From assembly GCA_002753565.1 (NCBI GenBank), contig PEAM01000001.1:186001-250000 (forward strand): a DNA stretch of 64,000 bases, in the 5' to 3' direction. Positions within the stretch are counted from its first letter, which is position 1. The number at the start of each line of letters is the position of its first letter. Both the position numbers and the translations under genes were made by a program. Origin of the DNA: Magnetococcales bacterium. Lineage in GTDB: Bacteria > Pseudomonadota > Magnetococcia > Magnetococcales > JADFYX01. The notes under the pieces were generated by a model, which ran no database searches, was not told where the DNA came from, and worked only from the letters and a program-made list of their open reading frames with translations. Of the stretch, positions 18,143 through 28,784 are shown one piece after another.

Positions 18143-19438
18143 ATGGCTGATCATCATTTTGATATTGCGGTTCATCATGTCGGTGGGCGTTCTGGAACCA
18201 CCTCTTTAAAAAAAATTCCCAGCTTTGTCGAGCACAACATGGTGCGGGTGCTTTATGATGCTGATGAGCGGTGTATTGATCAGATCAAGGATAACTGTGA
18301 AAAGATGTATTCTCGTTATGTTGTGCTGCCTTTCTGTTTATCTGATCGAGAGGGGGAGGAGCCTCTTTTTCTTAAGCCGGACCGTTATGAAAGCTCGCTT
18401 TTTGCTCCTGACGCTGAAACATCCCCCCGTTTTGAAGAGAACAGGCAGTTTGGTTGGGATCTGGATTTGCATGGTGTGGATGCCGTGCACCAGGTTGGTG
18501 TGACTACCCTGGATAGCCTGTTGATTGACAACCCTTCTCTCTCCCATGTTCCCCTACCGGACTATCTCTCTTTGGATGTGGAGTCAGCTGAACCGAAAAT
18601 TCTCTCTGGAGGGTCGACCCTACTCAAGAGAAAGTGTTTGGTTGTTCAATGTGAATTTGATCTGGAGGAGACGTTTCCGGCTTTAAATACTCTTTTTAAA
18701 CGGTTTGATTTTGAAATATCCGATGTCCAGATGTTTCCAGATGTTTTTCAACATACCCGACAGATTCCCTTGGGGCTTCGGTTTTCGGGAAAACGTTGTG
18801 CAAAACAGGGTGAGATTACTGTTTTCAAATCCCCTGCGGCCATTGTCGCTCACCATGATGACCCTCTGACAGATCTCAGCAAGGGGGCAATATTGTCTTT
18901 GGTGTTGTTTGATCTGGAAAAGTGCTATGGCTATTTGGACCAGCTGATGACCCTGCCGGATTGGGAAGCGTTTTTGACGGATAATCAAAAGGTTCCCTAT
19001 ATCAAGATCCTCTCTTATCTAATTAGCTCCATTGAGTCCTATCCAGCGATTCCCCAAATGAAATTTTCTCACCTTTTCCCCTCGGTGGATAGTCGCACCA
19101 ACCGTTTTTATATTGATGGGAAAGGGGATGGTGATGACGACAGCCAGGAGCTACCTTCTGAAGAGAGCCGGACACCGGCTGATCGCTATTTTTCGGAAGT
19201 GGATAAAAAGCAATTCTATCAATCGATTGATCACCTGTTGACGGAAGAGGAGATTGGTGTGGAGCTTTTGCTGCGGTCGGTCGGTATGGAGGAGCACGCT
19301 GAGCTGTTTCAAGCGAGCAGGGTTGAAGGGATTGAAAAACTGTTGCGTTGGTTGGGTCTAGAGAAAAAAGCCAGGGAAGATGTGGATGGCGTATCGGCAC
19401 AACAGCTACCGACAGGAGAGGGAAAAGGGGGTACATGA
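18143..19438 (+). CDS. FkbM-family-like methyltransferase with C-terminal extension
   Basis: The protein has 431 residues. Residues 1-230 follow the FkbM fold: an N-terminal strand (FDIAVHHVGGRSGTTSLKK), a middle strand with VVLPFCLSDREGEEPLF, then VGVTTLDSLLIDNP and the hallmark PDYLSLDVESAEPKILSGG before LVVQCEFDLEE. FkbM enzymes O-methylate sugars or small molecules with SAM. The usual GANxG SAM loop is altered to HHVGGRSG, so activity is plausible but not assured. Residues 240-431 are an extra, mostly helical domain that I do not recognise. With the sulfotransferase at 14882 and the SGNH hydrolase at 21034 it could decorate a surface glycan; that is inference. Confidence 0.75.
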   Translation: MADHHFDIAVHHVGGRSGTTSLKKIPSFVEHNMVRVLYDADERCIDQIKDNCEKMYSRYVVLPFCLSDREGEEPLFLKPDRYESSLFAPDAETSPRFEENRQFGWDLDLHGVDAVHQVGVTTLDSLLIDNPSLSHVPLPDYLSLDVESAEPKILSGGSTLLKRKCLVVQCEFDLEETFPALNTLFKRFDFEISDVQMFPDVFQHTRQIPLGLRFSGKRCAKQGEITVFKSPAAIVAHHDDPLTDLSKGAILSLVLFDLEKCYGYLDQLMTLPDWEAFLTDNQKVPYIKILSYLISSIESYPAIPQMKFSHLFPSVDSRTNRFYIDGKGDGDDDSQELPSEESRTPADRYFSEVDKKQFYQSIDHLLTEEEIGVELLLRSVGMEEHAELFQASRVEGIEKLLRWLGLEKKAREDVDGVSAQQLPTGEGKGGT

Positions 19439-19654
19439 CCAAGGTGAGTGGCCTGTTGGCTGGCTGGGATGGCGTTGATTTGAACGAGGTTGTTTTTTGC
19501 GTTTGCTGTGCGGTTTCTAATACGATAGCATGGCAAGTGACTGCCCGTTAATTTGGCCTCTTCCGGGTCTTTTGAGGTGCTGGTTTTATTGTTGTTAGAT
19601 GGCCTCTCTTTAGTTGGAGAGGTCCGATTATCCCGAATCAAGGAAAAACTATTC

Positions 19655-20275
19655 ATGTCTCTCTTTGGAAAAATTAGAACTTGGGCCACAACCCCAAGCA
19701 GTAAACCGGCCGCCCTTTTTCTGGGGTATGGTTTGACACTAGGCGTTCTCTTTTTTTTGGGGTTCCATTTTATCTTTATGAAGGGTACCAACAGTACCGA
19801 GCTCTGTATCTCTTGCCATGAGATGGAGGGGGTTTATCAGGAGTATAAAAAGAGCGTTCACTATAAAAACAACTCGGGAGTGCGCACCCAATGTGCCGAC
19901 TGTCATATTCCCCATGGGGATGATTTTTTGGACTACTACGATAAGTTCATGGATAAGGTCATCGTCGGCACTCGTCACCTGTACCATCATGTGATTGGCA
20001 CCTACCCGGATAGACAATCCTTCGAAAAGTCTCGGTATCGCCTGGCTCAGGATGTTTTGCAACACATGCGGGATCGGGACTCCAAGGAGTGTCGACAATG
20101 TCACAGTTATGAGGCCATGGCTCTGTTGGATCAGGGTAAATCGGCCTCCAGGAAACATACCAGGGTGATGAACAAGGGAGGCAAGACCTGTATTGATTGC
20201 CACTCTGGCATAGCCCATGAGGAGCAGGAGGAGCCAGACGAGGAGGATGAGGAGGACGAAGAGAAGGCGTCCTGA
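19655..20275 (+). CDS. Tetraheme NapC/NirT-type cytochrome c with polyacidic tail
   Basis: The protein has 206 residues. I start at ATG 19655 (AAGGAA upstream); a longer frame from 19553 has no ribosome site and would bury the anchor. A single N-terminal membrane anchor (about 18-42) is followed by four heme-binding CXXCH sites at 51-55 (CISCH), 80-84 (CADCH), 146-150 (CRQCH) and 179-183 (CIDCH), the NapC/NirT/NrfH spacing. Such proteins take electrons from quinol and pass them to periplasmic reductases or soluble cytochromes. The last 18 residues are almost entirely Glu/Asp, which is unusual and may dock a basic partner. The c'-type cytochrome gene follows. Confidence 0.92.
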   Translation: MSLFGKIRTWATTPSSKPAALFLGYGLTLGVLFFLGFHFIFMKGTNSTELCISCHEMEGVYQEYKKSVHYKNNSGVRTQCADCHIPHGDDFLDYYDKFMDKVIVGTRHLYHHVIGTYPDRQSFEKSRYRLAQDVLQHMRDRDSKECRQCHSYEAMALLDQGKSASRKHTRVMNKGGKTCIDCHSGIAHEEQEEPDEEDEEDEEKAS

Positions 20276-20429
20276 CCCCGGTAGGTTGGCACGGCCACGG
20301 GCGGTTGTTTCACCAACAGAGGGTAGGGGGGTGGCTCTCCTCCTCTGGTGTTTGGGAACTTTCTTTGCTTTTTTTTGCCCAAGTTCATCGTGATCTCATT
20401 TTTTTTTCAAGCATGTTAGGTGGAATACC

Positions 20430-20936
20430 ATGAATAGAATTGTTTTATCAGCCCTCGCTCTCTCTCTGTTTACGCTTATCCACAGTGGTCCGGTTTTGGC
20501 GGAGAAGAGTGAAAAAGAGAAGTATGTCTCTTCGGTCGTCACCTTGCTGAGACTTCATGAGCAGGCCATTCGTCAGCTATCGACCAACTCTTTTAAATAT
20601 TCTGAAAATCTGGCCCGCCACGCTAAAGCGCTCCAGCAGACCTTTGGCTTGCTGGGCCCCATGGATTGGCATACGGCTAAGTCTGTCACCATGCACCGCC
20701 GGGTAAAGAAGGCGAATCGGGTCGATGCCCAGAGCTTTGAGCTGTTGGCTAAAAACAGCACCAAAACCTTGAAGTCGCTCCACTTGGCAGCCCGCCAAGA
20801 GTTGGAGGAGGGTAAAAAAGGGGTTGTCATTGAGGCGTTGGAGACGCTGCAGAGAACCTGCCAACAGTGTCATGACCTGTTGCCTGAAGGGGCGGCTCCT
20901 CAAGTTTGGAATCTTGACGTACCACCGGGAGAGTAA
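20430..20936 (+). CDS. Periplasmic c-type cytochrome, class II (c'/c-556-like)
   Basis: The protein has 168 residues. A signal peptide (1-24, cut after VLA) leads to a helical domain with one heme site, CQQCH at 144-148, close to the C-terminus, as in cytochrome c' and c-556 four-helix bundles. The Met in the first helix that some members use as a ligand cannot be assigned here. It lies 154 bp after the tetraheme quinol dehydrogenase gene and may be its periplasmic electron acceptor. Confidence 0.82.
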   Translation: MNRIVLSALALSLFTLIHSGPVLAEKSEKEKYVSSVVTLLRLHEQAIRQLSTNSFKYSENLARHAKALQQTFGLLGPMDWHTAKSVTMHRRVKKANRVDAQSFELLAKNSTKTLKSLHLAARQELEEGKKGVVIEALETLQRTCQQCHDLLPEGAAPQVWNLDVPPGE

Positions 20937-21033
20937 TTCTGCTCTTATCGCTCCGACCACCGACCAAAGACCGCTTTAACCGGAACGGCTCTTTGGGACA
21001 ATCAGCCTTTTTATGGGATCAGGATCTCTTTTT

Positions 21034-22248
21034 ATGAGTGCTACCCCGCCCTTAACAGTCAAGCGTAAAATGCAGTTTATCGGTTTTCTGGTTACAATCT
21101 CTGTGCTTATCGCCCTTCTTTTGGGCGAATTGTATATTCGCTGGAATGTGGAATATCTGACCCCGGAGATTCTCCGGGATAAATCTCTTCAGTATGAGCC
21201 AGCTCTTTTTTCTCGCCATTTTATCAAGCAGCGCAGTACCACCATCCGATTTACCTCTTCCCAGCCGTTTGAGTACCGGATTAATGCGTTGGGGTATCGA
21301 GGGCCGGATTTTTTGCCGGACAAACCAGAGGGTACCTTGCGCATTCTCATCTATGGAGGCTCTCAGGTTTTTAATGGGGGGGGTAACCGGGATAATGACT
21401 GGCCTCGGCAGATTGAGAGAGCTGTGCGGGCTTCGGGCTATCCGAACGTCGAGGTGATTAATGCCGGTATTCCGGGGCTGGCCTCTTTCGATTCGGTCGG
21501 GCGGCTTTTTTCAGAGGGCCACCAATTTCATCCCGATATTGTGGTGTTGTGCAATGGGTGGAACGACATTAAATATTTCCATCTCAAGACCAACCTATTC
21601 CGCCATTATAAACCAAAAAAAGCCAGTGATTCCGACCACGTTCGCTATAACTATGTCAATGGACTGGATCGGTTTCTGAGTGAACACTCCCAGCTTTATG
21701 TTCAGCTTCGCGACCGATTTGTCTTCTGGTGGTTTGGGATTACGGCCGAGGGGGTGATCAACCAAGTGGATGGTTCCAACCCACCCGATAAGGAGATACC
21801 ACCCTATTCCCTCCAACAGTCTGCCTTGAATCAGTACCGCCTCAATATTGAGACATTTGTAGATCTGGCTAACAATATTGGTGCGGTGCCGGTGTTGGTC
21901 AAGCAGGCCCGCTTGGCCCACCCGGACAATAGCGAGGCAGAAAAAAAGCGGATCAGTTATACGTTTCTCGGGCCTGACCCAACCAATCTTCTTCCAGAGA
22001 TGCTCCCGAAGATTTTTGGTAAAATAGATGAGATCATCACCAGCGTAGCCGACAGAAAAGGGGCGCTGGTTCTCGACCCTTCCCAGAAGATGAGCGGGAA
22101 GGGGGACTATTTTTCTGACCATATCCATTTTTCTGCCCAGGGTACGGCTGAGATGGCTCGGATTCTTTCTGCAGGGCTGTTGCCGGTGGTGGAAAGGTTG
22201 AGTTTCTCTGGTCAAAATGAGGCTGTTACAGGAGAGATGGATAAATAA
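21034..22248 (+). CDS. Membrane-anchored SGNH/GDSL-family hydrolase
   Basis: The protein has 404 residues from ATG 21034; ATG 21013 is also in frame. An N-terminal anchor lies at about 15-34 and the rest is periplasmic. The SGNH blocks are: LIYGGSQVFNGGG (nucleophile Ser after YGG, replacing GDS), the Gly of VINAGIPG, the Asn of LCNGWNDIKYF, and the Asp/His pair in YFSDHIHFSAQGTAEMA near 360. These enzymes deacylate or acylate sugars and lipids; in this anchored form they often act on exopolysaccharide. It is downstream of the cytochromes and upstream of the hybrid kinase, with no clear functional link to either. Confidence 0.82.
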   Translation: MSATPPLTVKRKMQFIGFLVTISVLIALLLGELYIRWNVEYLTPEILRDKSLQYEPALFSRHFIKQRSTTIRFTSSQPFEYRINALGYRGPDFLPDKPEGTLRILIYGGSQVFNGGGNRDNDWPRQIERAVRASGYPNVEVINAGIPGLASFDSVGRLFSEGHQFHPDIVVLCNGWNDIKYFHLKTNLFRHYKPKKASDSDHVRYNYVNGLDRFLSEHSQLYVQLRDRFVFWWFGITAEGVINQVDGSNPPDKEIPPYSLQQSALNQYRLNIETFVDLANNIGAVPVLVKQARLAHPDNSEAEKKRISYTFLGPDPTNLLPEMLPKIFGKIDEIITSVADRKGALVLDPSQKMSGKGDYFSDHIHFSAQGTAEMARILSAGLLPVVERLSFSGQNEAVTGEMDK

Positions 22249-22349
22249 CACTTTAAATTCGTTAAAAATGGTGGAGGCTCTTCTGGATTTTTGTCCAATA
22301 AACAGGTAGCCTGTCGGGACTATAACCTGATCGAGGGGAACGCCTGACT

Positions 22350-22994
22350 GTGAATGAAACGACCCCTTCACCACCACCAAAGGATACAGGGGGGGGTGAA
22401 GCGACCTTATCCAAAGGGCTGATTCTACTGACCGGCACACTGGCAGCCCTGATTTTTGTGACAGATCTGCTCTTGCCGTTGGGGGCGGCAGGGGCGGTAC
22501 CATATGTGGTCGTTGTCATGACCGGATGGTGGTATCCCGGCGGCAAGCTGGTTCTATTGCGTCTGGCTGCCTTAAGCTCCATCCTTACCCTGGCCGGTTT
22601 TGTCTTCTCTCCGGCGGGGGGGGTGATCTGGGTTGTCCTGCTCAACCGCCTCTATGCTCTTTTTGCCATCTGGGCGGCAGCGGTTATTCTGATCATTGCC
22701 AAGACAAGTAGAAACTCCCTGGAAAAACAGACCTTTGAGCTTAAAAAACTTACCCTTGCTGTTGAGCAGAGCCCGATTTCGGTGGTTATTACCGACCTGG
22801 ACGGGACGATCGAGTATGTCAATTCCACCTTTTCTGATTTAACCGGCTTTTCGTCTGAGGAGGTCATCGGTCAGACTCCTCGTGTATTGAAGTCGGGGCT
22901 TTTGCCGGCGGCCCTTTATAAGGATCTCTGGGATACCATTTCCCGTGGTGAGAGCTGGCATGAGGAGATCCTCAATCGGAAAAAAAAATGGTGA
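22350..22994 (+). CDS. N-terminal part of a frameshifted hybrid histidine kinase (membrane region and first PAS)
   Basis: This frame runs from GTG 22350 for 214 residues and stops at TGA just after an A9 tract (22980-22988). It holds four to five membrane segments (about 20-125) and the first part of a PAS domain (VEQSPISVVITDLDGTIEYVNSTFSDLTGF). PAS domains of this kind normally continue with [11 protein letters not shown]; that continuation is present one frame over, immediately after the A tract. Deleting one A would join this piece to the 22945 frame and give a protein of about 1826 residues. Either the locus is a pseudogene, or transcript slippage restores it, or the tract is a sequencing error. 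Confidence 0.7.
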   Translation: MNETTPSPPPKDTGGGEATLSKGLILLTGTLAALIFVTDLLLPLGAAGAVPYVVVVMTGWWYPGGKLVLLRLAALSSILTLAGFVFSPAGGVIWVVLLNRLYALFAIWAAAVILIIAKTSRNSLEKQTFELKKLTLAVEQSPISVVITDLDGTIEYVNSTFSDLTGFSSEEVIGQTPRVLKSGLLPAALYKDLWDTISRGESWHEEILNRKKKW

Positions 22995-25900
22995 GCTTTA
23001 CTGGGCTGCTCTCAATATCCGTGGTGTGACAGATGATCAGGGCAGGATTCGCAAATATGTGGCTGTTCAGGAGGATATGACCGAGCGAAAGCTTGCGGAA
23101 AAAAAATTATCCCAGAGTAATCGTGCGTTGAAGGCCCGGTTGATGTTCTCGGAGATTCTGTCGTCAGCCACCGATGAGGAGAGTATTCTCGACAAGCTCT
23201 GTCAGGTGTTGGTGGAAGAGGCCGGTTATCGTCTCTGTTGGCTGGGGTTTGCCCAGGACGATGAGGAGAAGCGAGTCCTTCCCGTGGCCCAGTTTGGTTT
23301 TGACCAGGGTTATCTGGATCGTATCAAGGTCTCTTGGGCCGATTGCGAACTGGGGCAGGGTCCGACCGGCATGGCCATTCGTACCGGACAATCCCGTGTG
23401 GTACAAGATATTCATTTACACCCCAATTTCAAACTGTGGCACCTAGATGCCGAGGAGAGTGGCTTTGCCTCCAGTATTGCTCTTCCCCTGAAAAACAACA
23501 AGCAGGTCTTTGGTGCCCTCAACCTATACAGTGAGGATGAGGGGGCTTTTGATGAGAGTGAGGTCCTGCTTTTAGAGGATCTTGCCCAGCAGATGGCCCA
23601 AGGGCTGATTCGACTTCGCGAAGCGGCCTCCCACCGTCGCACCCAGATGGCTCTGCAAGATAGCGAACGGGGCTATAAAACCCTGTTTGATACCATGTCC
23701 AGTGGGGTGGCTGTCTATACGGTTGTGGGGGATGGGGAAGATTTTGTCTTTAAAGACTTAAATGCTGCAGCCGAGGAGATCAGCCAGGTAAAACGGGCAG
23801 ATGTGGTGGGGAAACGGTTGACGGTGGTCTTTCCGAAAGCCCAATCCTTTGGCCTGCTGGGTGTTTTTCAACAGGTTCATCGAACCGGAGAGCCGACCAA
23901 TCTTCCCGCCACTTTCTACCAAGATGATCAGATGCAGGCCTGGTTGGAAAACCGGGTTTATCGGCTGGAGTCGGGAGAGATTGTCGCCATCTATAACGAT
24001 TTGACCGATAAGATGGTGGCCGAGGAGAGGTTGCGTCTAGCCCAGGAGTCGTTGGAAAATACCAGTGATATGGTATTTTGGGTGAATCCGGATGGGACTT
24101 TTTTCAATGTCAACCCCTCGGCCTGTCACACCTTGGGGTACACCAGGTCGGAATTGATGGGGCTGAAAACCTCTGATCTCAACCCGGATCATCCACCTGA
24201 TATCTGGTTAGAGCACTGGGAGGAGTTGAAGGAAAAAGGCTGGCTGTTTTTTGAGGCCTCCATGATACCCAAAAAAGGGCCGCTGCTGCCGGTAGAGATC
24301 AGCGCCAGCTACATGGAGTTTGAAAATCAGATCTACAATCTGGCCATTGTCCGTGATATCTCGGTACGCAAACAGGCCGAAAGGTTGCTGCAGGAGTCGG
24401 AATCCATACAGCGGGATCTGTATGAAAATGCTCCGGTGGCCTTTATCTCTGTGAGTGTGCTGGATGGACGCATTTTACGCTGTAACAAGGCCTTTGAGCG
24501 GCTGTTTGGCTATCTGCCTGAGGAGGTGGAGAGCCTCAGGATCTTCAACCTGTATGCCGATACACCCCAGGGACTCCCTATTGCGGAGACCATTTTCAAC
24601 ACGCTGATAAGCAACGCCTCTGTTATGGATCAGGAGGTGGAGATGGTGCGCCAGGATGGTACCATCATCTGGGCCAGCGTCTCTACCTCCCCCAAAATGG
24701 ATGGACAGGGTCAGGTGGTTGAGAGCCGTTCGGTCATTTTGGATCTGACAGCCCGAAAGGAGGCGGAAAAGTCTCTGCGCCAATATGCTGCCATTGTGGC
24801 TGCTTCGAAAGATCATATGGCTTTTTTAGACCGGAACTATATCTATCGGGCGGTGAATGATGCCTATCTGATCAATCACGGTAAGCAGAAGGATGATATT
24901 ATTGGCCGAACGGTGGAAGATCTGTTAGGGGGTAAGGTTTTTAAGCGAATTCAAGCCAATCTCGATCGCTGCTTGGCGGGTGAGGTAGTGAATTTTCAAG
25001 GTTGGTTTGTTTTTCCCGTCCAGGGCAGGCGGTGGATGGATATCTCCTATTTTCCGCAGTTTCAGGAGGATGGTGAGGTGTCGGGGATTGTCGTCACCTC
25101 TCGTGACCACACCTACCGCAAGGAGCTGACCGACCAGCTCCAGGAGAGTGAAGAGCGGTTTCAGATCAGCTCCCGGTTTGCCAACATCGGGGTGTGGGAT
25201 TGGTATATCGAGACAGGTAGTTTGCACTGGTCAGAAAAGATAGCGCCACTCTTTGGCTATGAGCCAGGAGAGGTGGAGACCACCTATGACAACTTTCTGG
25301 CTGCCATCCACCCAGAAGATCGCCCTCGGGTGTTGGATGCGATTAAAAAGTGTGTCGATAACGGAGAGGATTACAACATTGAACACCGCATCATCCAAAA
25401 ATCCGATCAGTTGCGCTGGGTGAGTGAGCGAGGCGATGTCCTGCGTGATGAGCACGGAAAGCCCTATCGGATGCTGGGCGTGGTCCAGGATATTACCGCC
25501 CGTAAGGTGATGGAAAATGATCTGCGTTACGCCAAAATCCAGGCCGAGGTGGCCAATCAGGCCAAGGGGCAGTTTCTGGCCAACATGAGCCATGAAATCC
25601 GCACCCCCATGAATGCCATTACCGGCATGGCCTATCTGGCCCTGCAGACCGAGTTGACTCTCAAACAGAGAGGGTTTCTAGAGAAAATCCGTATGGCCTC
25701 GGAGGCGTTGCTGCGTATTATCAACGATATCCTGGATTTTTCCAAGATCGATGCAGGCAAGTTGGAGCTGGAGGTGGCGGCGTTTGATCTGGACGAACTG
25801 TTGACCCAGTTAAATGATATCACCCTGGCAAAGGGGGAGGCGAAAGGGTTGGAGATTCTTTTCTCCATCCCCTCGGAGGTGCCTCGCAGATTGATTGGAG

Positions 25901-27831
25901 ACTCTGTTCGGTTACGTCAGGTTTTGACCAACCTGTGTGATAACGCCATCAAGTTTACCGCCGAGGGGGAGGTTTTTGTCTCTGTGGGTTTGGATCGTGC
26001 TGAGGCTGAGGAGGTTGTGCTGCGCTTCCAGGTTGGTGATAGCGGCATAGGGATCTCACCACAGCAGAGTCAAAATCTCTTCCAGCCCTTCAAACAGGTA
26101 GATGCCTCCACCACCCGAAAATATGGCGGAACCGGCCTGGGGCTCTCCATCAGCCGTCGATTGGTGGAGATGATGGGAGGTGCCATTACCGTGGAGGAGG
26201 GCAGAGAGAAGAGGGGATCTGTCTTTGTCTTTACCGCCTGTTTTGGCCTCCAGAAACCAGCCTGTCAGCCCTCTTTTAGCTTGCCGAAAGAGTTGGAAAA
26301 CATCCGGGCTCTGGTTGTTGACGATCATGGCTTGTCTCGCGAAATTCTGCAAGACTATCTTGTCTCCCTCTCGCTATCCTGTGTGATGGCGGCCTCGGCA
26401 GAGGAGGCGCTTGGGCTTCTCTCTCAATCGGGAGAAAAACAGCCGACCCCTTTCGATCTTCTGGTGGTGGATTGGCAGATGCCGGGGATGAATGGGGTGG
26501 CGTTGGCGCATCAGATTCAAGCCCGTGCCGAATATGCCGATATGCCGGTACTTATTCTGGTTGGCAGTCAAGAGAGAGAGGAGGTAGAGAGCCTCTGCAG
26601 TCAACTCCGTCGGGTAGCGCTGTTGCGTAAGCCGGTCAACCTGATGGATCTGCAGAATCGGATTCTGACTCTCTTCAATCAAGCGATACCCCAACAGTCT
26701 CAGGGTTCTGAAGACGGGGCTGGGGCTAAAGGGCTTCAAGATCTGGCCGGTGCACGCTTTCTCCTGGTGGATGATCTGCCGGATAATCTGGAAATTCTCA
26801 CGGAGATTCTCATTCCCTATGGTATTGAGGTGTTCCGTGCCAACGACGGTCAGGAGGCGGTGGACAGGGTGGTAAACTCCCCCGGCTTTTTCGATGGTAT
26901 TTTAATGGATATTCAGATGCCGGGGATGGATGGCTATGAGGCAACGCGTCTGATTCGCAGCCATCCTGAGGAGACGGTGCCCATTATTGCCATGACGGCC
27001 AGTGCCATGGTTCAGGATGTGAAAAAATGTCTGGAGATTGGCATGAATGATCACGTAGCCAAACCCATCGAGGTGGAGCATCTGTTTGCTACCCTGCTCA
27101 AATGGGTTGAGGTTGATGAGGAGAGGCGGGCACCGATACGAGCCGACAGGGGGGAGAGCAGGGATGATAAAACAGAACGGCAGGGGTTTGTGTTGCCGGA
27201 GCGGTTGCCGGGAATCGACCGGGAGGATGGGCTGCGTAGATTTGAAGGCAATGGCGGGCTGTTGGCCAAAATGATTGGCCAATTTATTCGGGAGTACGGT
27301 GATATCTCAGCAGCCTTGGCTCACCATCTGGAGTCAGGAGAGAGGGGGGAGGCGTTGGCTCTTCTGCATCAGGTCAAGGGGTTGGCGGGGAACATCTCTG
27401 CCACGGAGATATTCCACGTCTGCAGAGCGTTGGAAGAGCGTCTGAATGATCAATCGGAAGAGCCGTTGTCTCCTCTGCTGTTACGGTTGCAAAAGGGGAT
27501 TGAGCAGCTGAAGGATTCTGCCCAAATTTTAACGGAACAAGAGGTGTTGGCTTCTTGTGGCGTTGTCAAAGTGGTGGAGGAGGTTGACCCGGAGAAAATT
27601 TTGCAATGGGCCGCAGAGTTATCAATCTATCTGGACCGGAGAGATCTTCAGAGCGATAATCACCTGGAGATGATCAAGGCTGCTCTGAGCGGTCTTCCTG
27701 AGTTTATCTATGACCTGAAGAGACTTGAATCCTGTCTCAGTCGTCTGGATAATGTCGGTGCCAAGGAGCCTCTAACAGAGATAGTGCGCAAATTAAAGCA
27801 GATGGCTACGAGGGATAATGCAGATATTTAA
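22945..27831 (+). CDS. Main part of a frameshifted multi-PAS hybrid sensor histidine kinase
   Basis: This is the downstream frame of the locus that begins at 22350. Its authentic sequence starts at about 22984; the first dozen residues are a shadow of the upstream frame. Order: end of PAS 1, GAF (about 23130-23640), several PAS domains (23680-25520), histidine kinase with the acceptor in [14 protein letters not shown] near 25580, ATPase boxes [14 protein letters not shown] and [13 protein letters not shown], receiver 1 ([11 protein letters not shown]; Lys in RKPVN), receiver 2 ([26 protein letters not shown]), and an Hpt domain with [10 protein letters not shown]. All catalytic motifs are intact, so it resembles a living phosphorelay kinase. 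It overlaps the REC-GGDEF gene by 14 bases, its probable output partner. Confidence 0.85.
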   Translation: MVRAGMRRSSIGKKNGELYWAALNIRGVTDDQGRIRKYVAVQEDMTERKLAEKKLSQSNRALKARLMFSEILSSATDEESILDKLCQVLVEEAGYRLCWLGFAQDDEEKRVLPVAQFGFDQGYLDRIKVSWADCELGQGPTGMAIRTGQSRVVQDIHLHPNFKLWHLDAEESGFASSIALPLKNNKQVFGALNLYSEDEGAFDESEVLLLEDLAQQMAQGLIRLREAASHRRTQMALQDSERGYKTLFDTMSSGVAVYTVVGDGEDFVFKDLNAAAEEISQVKRADVVGKRLTVVFPKAQSFGLLGVFQQVHRTGEPTNLPATFYQDDQMQAWLENRVYRLESGEIVAIYNDLTDKMVAEERLRLAQESLENTSDMVFWVNPDGTFFNVNPSACHTLGYTRSELMGLKTSDLNPDHPPDIWLEHWEELKEKGWLFFEASMIPKKGPLLPVEISASYMEFENQIYNLAIVRDISVRKQAERLLQESESIQRDLYENAPVAFISVSVLDGRILRCNKAFERLFGYLPEEVESLRIFNLYADTPQGLPIAETIFNTLISNASVMDQEVEMVRQDGTIIWASVSTSPKMDGQGQVVESRSVILDLTARKEAEKSLRQYAAIVAASKDHMAFLDRNYIYRAVNDAYLINHGKQKDDIIGRTVEDLLGGKVFKRIQANLDRCLAGEVVNFQGWFVFPVQGRRWMDISYFPQFQEDGEVSGIVVTSRDHTYRKELTDQLQESEERFQISSRFANIGVWDWYIETGSLHWSEKIAPLFGYEPGEVETTYDNFLAAIHPEDRPRVLDAIKKCVDNGEDYNIEHRIIQKSDQLRWVSERGDVLRDEHGKPYRMLGVVQDITARKVMENDLRYAKIQAEVANQAKGQFLANMSHEIRTPMNAITGMAYLALQTELTLKQRGFLEKIRMASEALLRIINDILDFSKIDAGKLELEVAAFDLDELLTQLNDITLAKGEAKGLEILFSIPSEVPRRLIGDSVRLRQVLTNLCDNAIKFTAEGEVFVSVGLDRAEAEEVVLRFQVGDSGIGISPQQSQNLFQPFKQVDASTTRKYGGTGLGLSISRRLVEMMGGAITVEEGREKRGSVFVFTACFGLQKPACQPSFSLPKELENIRALVVDDHGLSREILQDYLVSLSLSCVMAASAEEALGLLSQSGEKQPTPFDLLVVDWQMPGMNGVALAHQIQARAEYADMPVLILVGSQEREEVESLCSQLRRVALLRKPVNLMDLQNRILTLFNQAIPQQSQGSEDGAGAKGLQDLAGARFLLVDDLPDNLEILTEILIPYGIEVFRANDGQEAVDRVVNSPGFFDGILMDIQMPGMDGYEATRLIRSHPEETVPIIAMTASAMVQDVKKCLEIGMNDHVAKPIEVEHLFATLLKWVEVDEERRAPIRADRGESRDDKTERQGFVLPERLPGIDREDGLRRFEGNGGLLAKMIGQFIREYGDISAALAHHLESGERGEALALLHQVKGLAGNISATEIFHVCRALEERLNDQSEEPLSPLLLRLQKGIEQLKDSAQILTEQEVLASCGVVKVVEEVDPEKILQWAAELSIYLDRRDLQSDNHLEMIKAALSGLPEFIYDLKRLESCLSRLDNVGAKEPLTEIVRKLKQMATRDNADI

Positions 27832-28726
27832 GAAAAAAAGCACCATCCTCATAGTGGATGACTCTACGGCAAACATCCGGATTTTAAGTGAAATTCTTGG
27901 GAAGGAGTACCAGATTATTTTTGCCACCACCGGCGTGGATGCTCTGGAGAGTGCGGTAACGGGGACTCCTGATCTGATTTTGTTGGATATCATGATGCCA
28001 GAAATGGATGGTTATGAGATCTGTTCCAGGCTTAAATCCGATAGCCGAACCAGTGATATTCCGGTCATCTTCATCACCTCCTTGGATAAGGAGCAGCATG
28101 AAACGGTCGGTCTGGAGCTGGGTGGTATCGACTATATTACCAAACCCATCAACCCCAACCTGGTTCGGCTGCGGATTCGTAACCACATGGAGTTGAAGAT
28201 TCTTCAGGATCACTATAAAAACCTCTCCTCCAAAGATGGTCTGACCGGTTTAGCCAATCGGCGACATTTTGATGAGTTCCTGGATCGTGAGTGGCGACGC
28301 TCCCTACGTTCCCGCTCGATTCTCTCTCTTATCCTGATGGATATTGACTGTTTCAAGCCGTATAATGACCATTATGGACATACGGCTGGGGATGATTGTT
28401 TAAAGAGGATCGCCTCGATCATGTTTGGCACCATGGAGCGCTCTACCGATCTGATCGCCCGCTATGGTGGGGAGGAGTTTGTCTGCGTTTTGCCGGGGAC
28501 CGATACGGAGGGGGCAAAAGTGTTGGCTGAAAAACTTCGGAAGAGGGTCGCCTCGTTAGAGATACCCCATGCCTATTCTCAAACCGGCAAGGGGTATGTG
28601 ACCATCAGTCTGGGTATCGCCAGTATGACCCCTTCCAAGGAGGGGCGCTGGAGTGCGTTGATTGAGTCGGCTGACAAAAAACTCTATCAGGCCAAAAAGT
28701 TGGGTAGAGATTGTGTGGTCGGGTGA
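27818..28726 (+). CDS. Response regulator with GGDEF (diguanylate cyclase) output
   Basis: The protein has 302 residues. The receiver (about 8-125) has ILIVDDSTAN, the acceptor in LILLDIMMPEMDGYE, and the conserved Thr/Lys pair (FITSLD and YITKPIN). The GGDEF domain (about 140-300) begins DGLTGLANRRHFDEFLDREW and carries the active motif RYGGEEFVC, with the metal aspartate in LMDIDCFKPYND. It should make c-di-GMP when phosphorylated. The gene starts inside the end of the hybrid kinase, so the two are translationally coupled and the kinase Hpt domain is the likely phosphodonor. I see no RxxD inhibitory site directly before GGEEF. Confidence 0.93.
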   Translation: MQIFKKKSTILIVDDSTANIRILSEILGKEYQIIFATTGVDALESAVTGTPDLILLDIMMPEMDGYEICSRLKSDSRTSDIPVIFITSLDKEQHETVGLELGGIDYITKPINPNLVRLRIRNHMELKILQDHYKNLSSKDGLTGLANRRHFDEFLDREWRRSLRSRSILSLILMDIDCFKPYNDHYGHTAGDDCLKRIASIMFGTMERSTDLIARYGGEEFVCVLPGTDTEGAKVLAEKLRKRVASLEIPHAYSQTGKGYVTISLGIASMTPSKEGRWSALIESADKKLYQAKKLGRDCVVG

Positions 28727-28784
28727 TGCGCCTGTCCGTTGCTCTGTGGAAGGCTCTTTTATCCCGGTAGATTAAAGGTACACT

